This document shows, in pieces, positions 5,376 through 6,652 of a DNA stretch of 6,652 nucleotides. The notes below the pieces were generated by a model. It worked only from the letters and a program-made list of their open reading frames with translations. It made no database searches and was not told the DNA's origin. Both the position numbers and the translations under genes were made by a program. Source of the stretch: Chloroflexota bacterium (lineage in GTDB: Bacteria; Chloroflexota; Anaerolineae; Aggregatilineales; Aggregatilineaceae); contig JACRBK010000085.1 of NCBI GenBank assembly GCA_016234525.1, forward strand, positions 1 to 6,652, given 5' to 3'. Position 1 is the stretch's first letter, and every line of letters begins with the position of its first letter.

Positions 5376-6652
5376 TCAGCGGCGTTGAGCGGGATAGTCG
5401 CCGCCTGATCGACATAGGCCCCGTTATTATCCAATACTTCTGCCGCGCGATAATTATCACCGTCGAGGGTATACATCCCGGTATATAACGACACTGCTTC
5501 CGGCGGCACAGTGAGATCGAACCACAGAATCAGCCTATCGCCTGCCCGCCAATATTTTCCCGGCCATGTTGGGCGATCTGCTTGCGCGATCTTGGCTCCG
5601 TTGGCATCCAGCGCGTGTACAAACGCCTGATAATCGGCCTGTGCGGTGCCGCTAAGTTCCCAAACTAACACCACACTTGTTTCGTGAACGGCATAACCGA
5701 CCAGATAGGCCCCGTTGGCGAACCGGATCGGGCTAAGCTCATTCAGGCCGTTAACAACTTGTTCCTGAGCAGGGCGCAGTAAATACGGTGCTTCGCCAGG
5801 ACGCCGCTCAAACACTTCCACATCAGGCTGATCCTGGCAGGTTTGATCCGCACAGATTCGCAGGCCGGGCACCCAGGCGATCAGTTCCAGCGCGGGCGCA
5901 ACGGGGATGACTGCCGTGCGAGTCCCATTGACAAACCGCACCTGGGGAACCGAATCGAGCAGCGCACCCCATACAGCAGGTTCCTGGTCATAAGGCGCGA
6001 TCTCTTCCTCGCTGATCACAATCACATCCTGCACGTGCCGATCTAAGATCGTGTCGCGCACATCTAGTAAATAATGCAGCGGTGTACCAAATGCGCCCGG
6101 TGTAGCGTGATCGTCCAGAAAGCGCAGCAGCCCGGCAAAAAGATAGACTTGCAGTCCGGCGATGATTACCAGAATAGCAGCTCCGCCGATCAACGTCACG
6201 CGGCGCGCCTGCGCTGATCGGATGACACTGAGCAAAACCGCAGCCCCGGCTCCACACAAGATATACGCGGCGGGCATCAGTGGAATCATGTAGTGCGGCG
6301 CGATTTCGGTCCATTCCCAGGTAAAAGCCAATACCGGCAGCAGCAGCCAGATCACCAAAATGCTATCAGGCGATTGTTTTATCCGACGCTGCTGCAAAGA
6401 TCGCCCGGCTAAAACTGCTGCCGAGAGAACTGCCGTCAGCGGGACCAGCTTAAACAAAAGGTACATATCTGGCATCGAATCCAGGTAAGCCTGGAACTGT
6501 TCTGCGCCTGCCAGCGAGTGAATATCAGTTCCTGCGACGGTGAACCACGCATAATCCAGCGCCGTTGTGCTGATCACTCGTTGGTGGGTGGGGGTGTCGT
6601 TCAGCCCATCGCGCAGCGTGTCCAGCGACAGCCAATCATCACGGTAAGCGCC
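5372..6652 (-). CDS. PMT/ArnT-like membrane glycosyltransferase, C-terminal part (N-terminus beyond window)
   Basis: The frame is open from the window edge at 6652 to a TAA at 5374-5372, giving the last 426 residues. A GTG at 6577 could be mistaken for a start, but the 25 codons upstream are also open, and the protein clearly lacks its N-terminal spans, so the gene is cut by the window. Four membrane spans are visible at about residues 64-83, 97-113, 121-144 and 152-176. The third, containing APHYMIPLMPAAYIL, resembles the region near the end of the membrane domain of GT39/ArnT-type transferases, which use lipid-linked sugars at the outer membrane face. The catalytic acidic loop would lie in the missing part. 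About 250 soluble residues follow. The last 130 or so look beta-rich, with WRAGDRLILWFDL and a MYTLDGD stretch. Two close Cys (ICADQTC) may form a disulfide. Family is inferred from topology and late motifs, not from catalytic residues. Confidence 0.72.
   Translation of the reverse strand, partial: GAYRDDWLSLDTLRDGLNDTPTHQRVISTTALDYAWFTVAGTDIHSLAGAEQFQAYLDSMPDMYLLFKLVPLTAVLSAAVLAGRSLQQRRIKQSPDSILVIWLLLPVLAFTWEWTEIAPHYMIPLMPAAYILCGAGAAVLLSVIRSAQARRVTLIGGAAILVIIAGLQVYLFAGLLRFLDDHATPGAFGTPLHYLLDVRDTILDRHVQDVIVISEEEIAPYDQEPAVWGALLDSVPQVRFVNGTRTAVIPVAPALELIAWVPGLRICADQTCQDQPDVEVFERRPGEAPYLLRPAQEQVVNGLNELSPIRFANGAYLVGYAVHETSVVLVWELSGTAQADYQAFVHALDANGAKIAQADRPTWPGKYWRAGDRLILWFDLTVPPEAVSLYTGMYTLDGDNYRAAEVLDNNGAYVDQAATIPLNAAD

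Noticed and set aside
5379..5404. Inverted repeat GCGGCG / CGCCGC at the convergent junction, possible bidirectional terminator
   Set aside because: Only 6 bp of stem with a 14-base loop, no T tract on either side, and it lies inside the glycosyltransferase coding end.
5988..6314. Second minus-strand frame inside the glycosyltransferase region
   Set aside because: Arg/Cys-rich out-of-frame translation overlapping the membrane spans of the real gene; no start context or homology features.

Overview
The window looks like ordinary chromosomal DNA from a bacterium, probably a member of the Chloroflexota (Anaerolineae-like). This is inferred from three things together: a lipoprotein with a long Thr/Pro-rich spacer after the lipidation cysteine, a multi-membrane-span glycosyltransferase with a large soluble C-terminal beta-rich domain, and a soluble receiver-HisKA-HATPase kinase. 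No 16S rRNA or other taxonomic marker is present, so the assignment is tentative. I see no tRNA, rRNA, CRISPR array, transposase, integrase or attachment site. Genes cover nearly everything; no gap between genes exceeds about 75 bases.

Layout. A complete COG2403-type P-loop GTPase, usually annotated cyclic 2,3-diphosphoglycerate synthetase (65-1390, +), ends just before a perfect 13-bp-stem intrinsic terminator (1412-1452). Next comes a two-gene unit: a membrane-anchored alpha/beta hydrolase (1464-2414, +) whose end overlaps the start of a receiver/histidine-kinase protein (about 2398-3546, +). After a 60-base gap there is a second tight pair: an isoaspartyl peptidase/L-asparaginase (3607-4515, +, TTG start) and, two bases later, a lipoprotein with a Thr/Pro-rich stalk and a duplicated C-terminal module (4518-5375, +, TTG start). 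A PMT/ArnT-like glycosyltransferase on the minus strand (5372-6652, its N-terminal part beyond the window) converges on the lipoprotein; the two stop codons share bases in TTAG.

How the genes may work together. No single pathway unites them. The hydrolase and kinase are probably co-transcribed and translationally coupled, which suggests a shared envelope or stress-sensing role, but substrate and signal cannot be read from sequence. The asparaginase and lipoprotein are probably co-transcribed. The GTPase appears to be a separate unit. I found no convincing evidence of a new defence, mobile or biosynthetic system. The most useful leads are the bacterial cDPG-synthetase homologue with an atypical P-loop, the overlapping hydrolase-kinase pair, and the repeat-containing lipoprotein.
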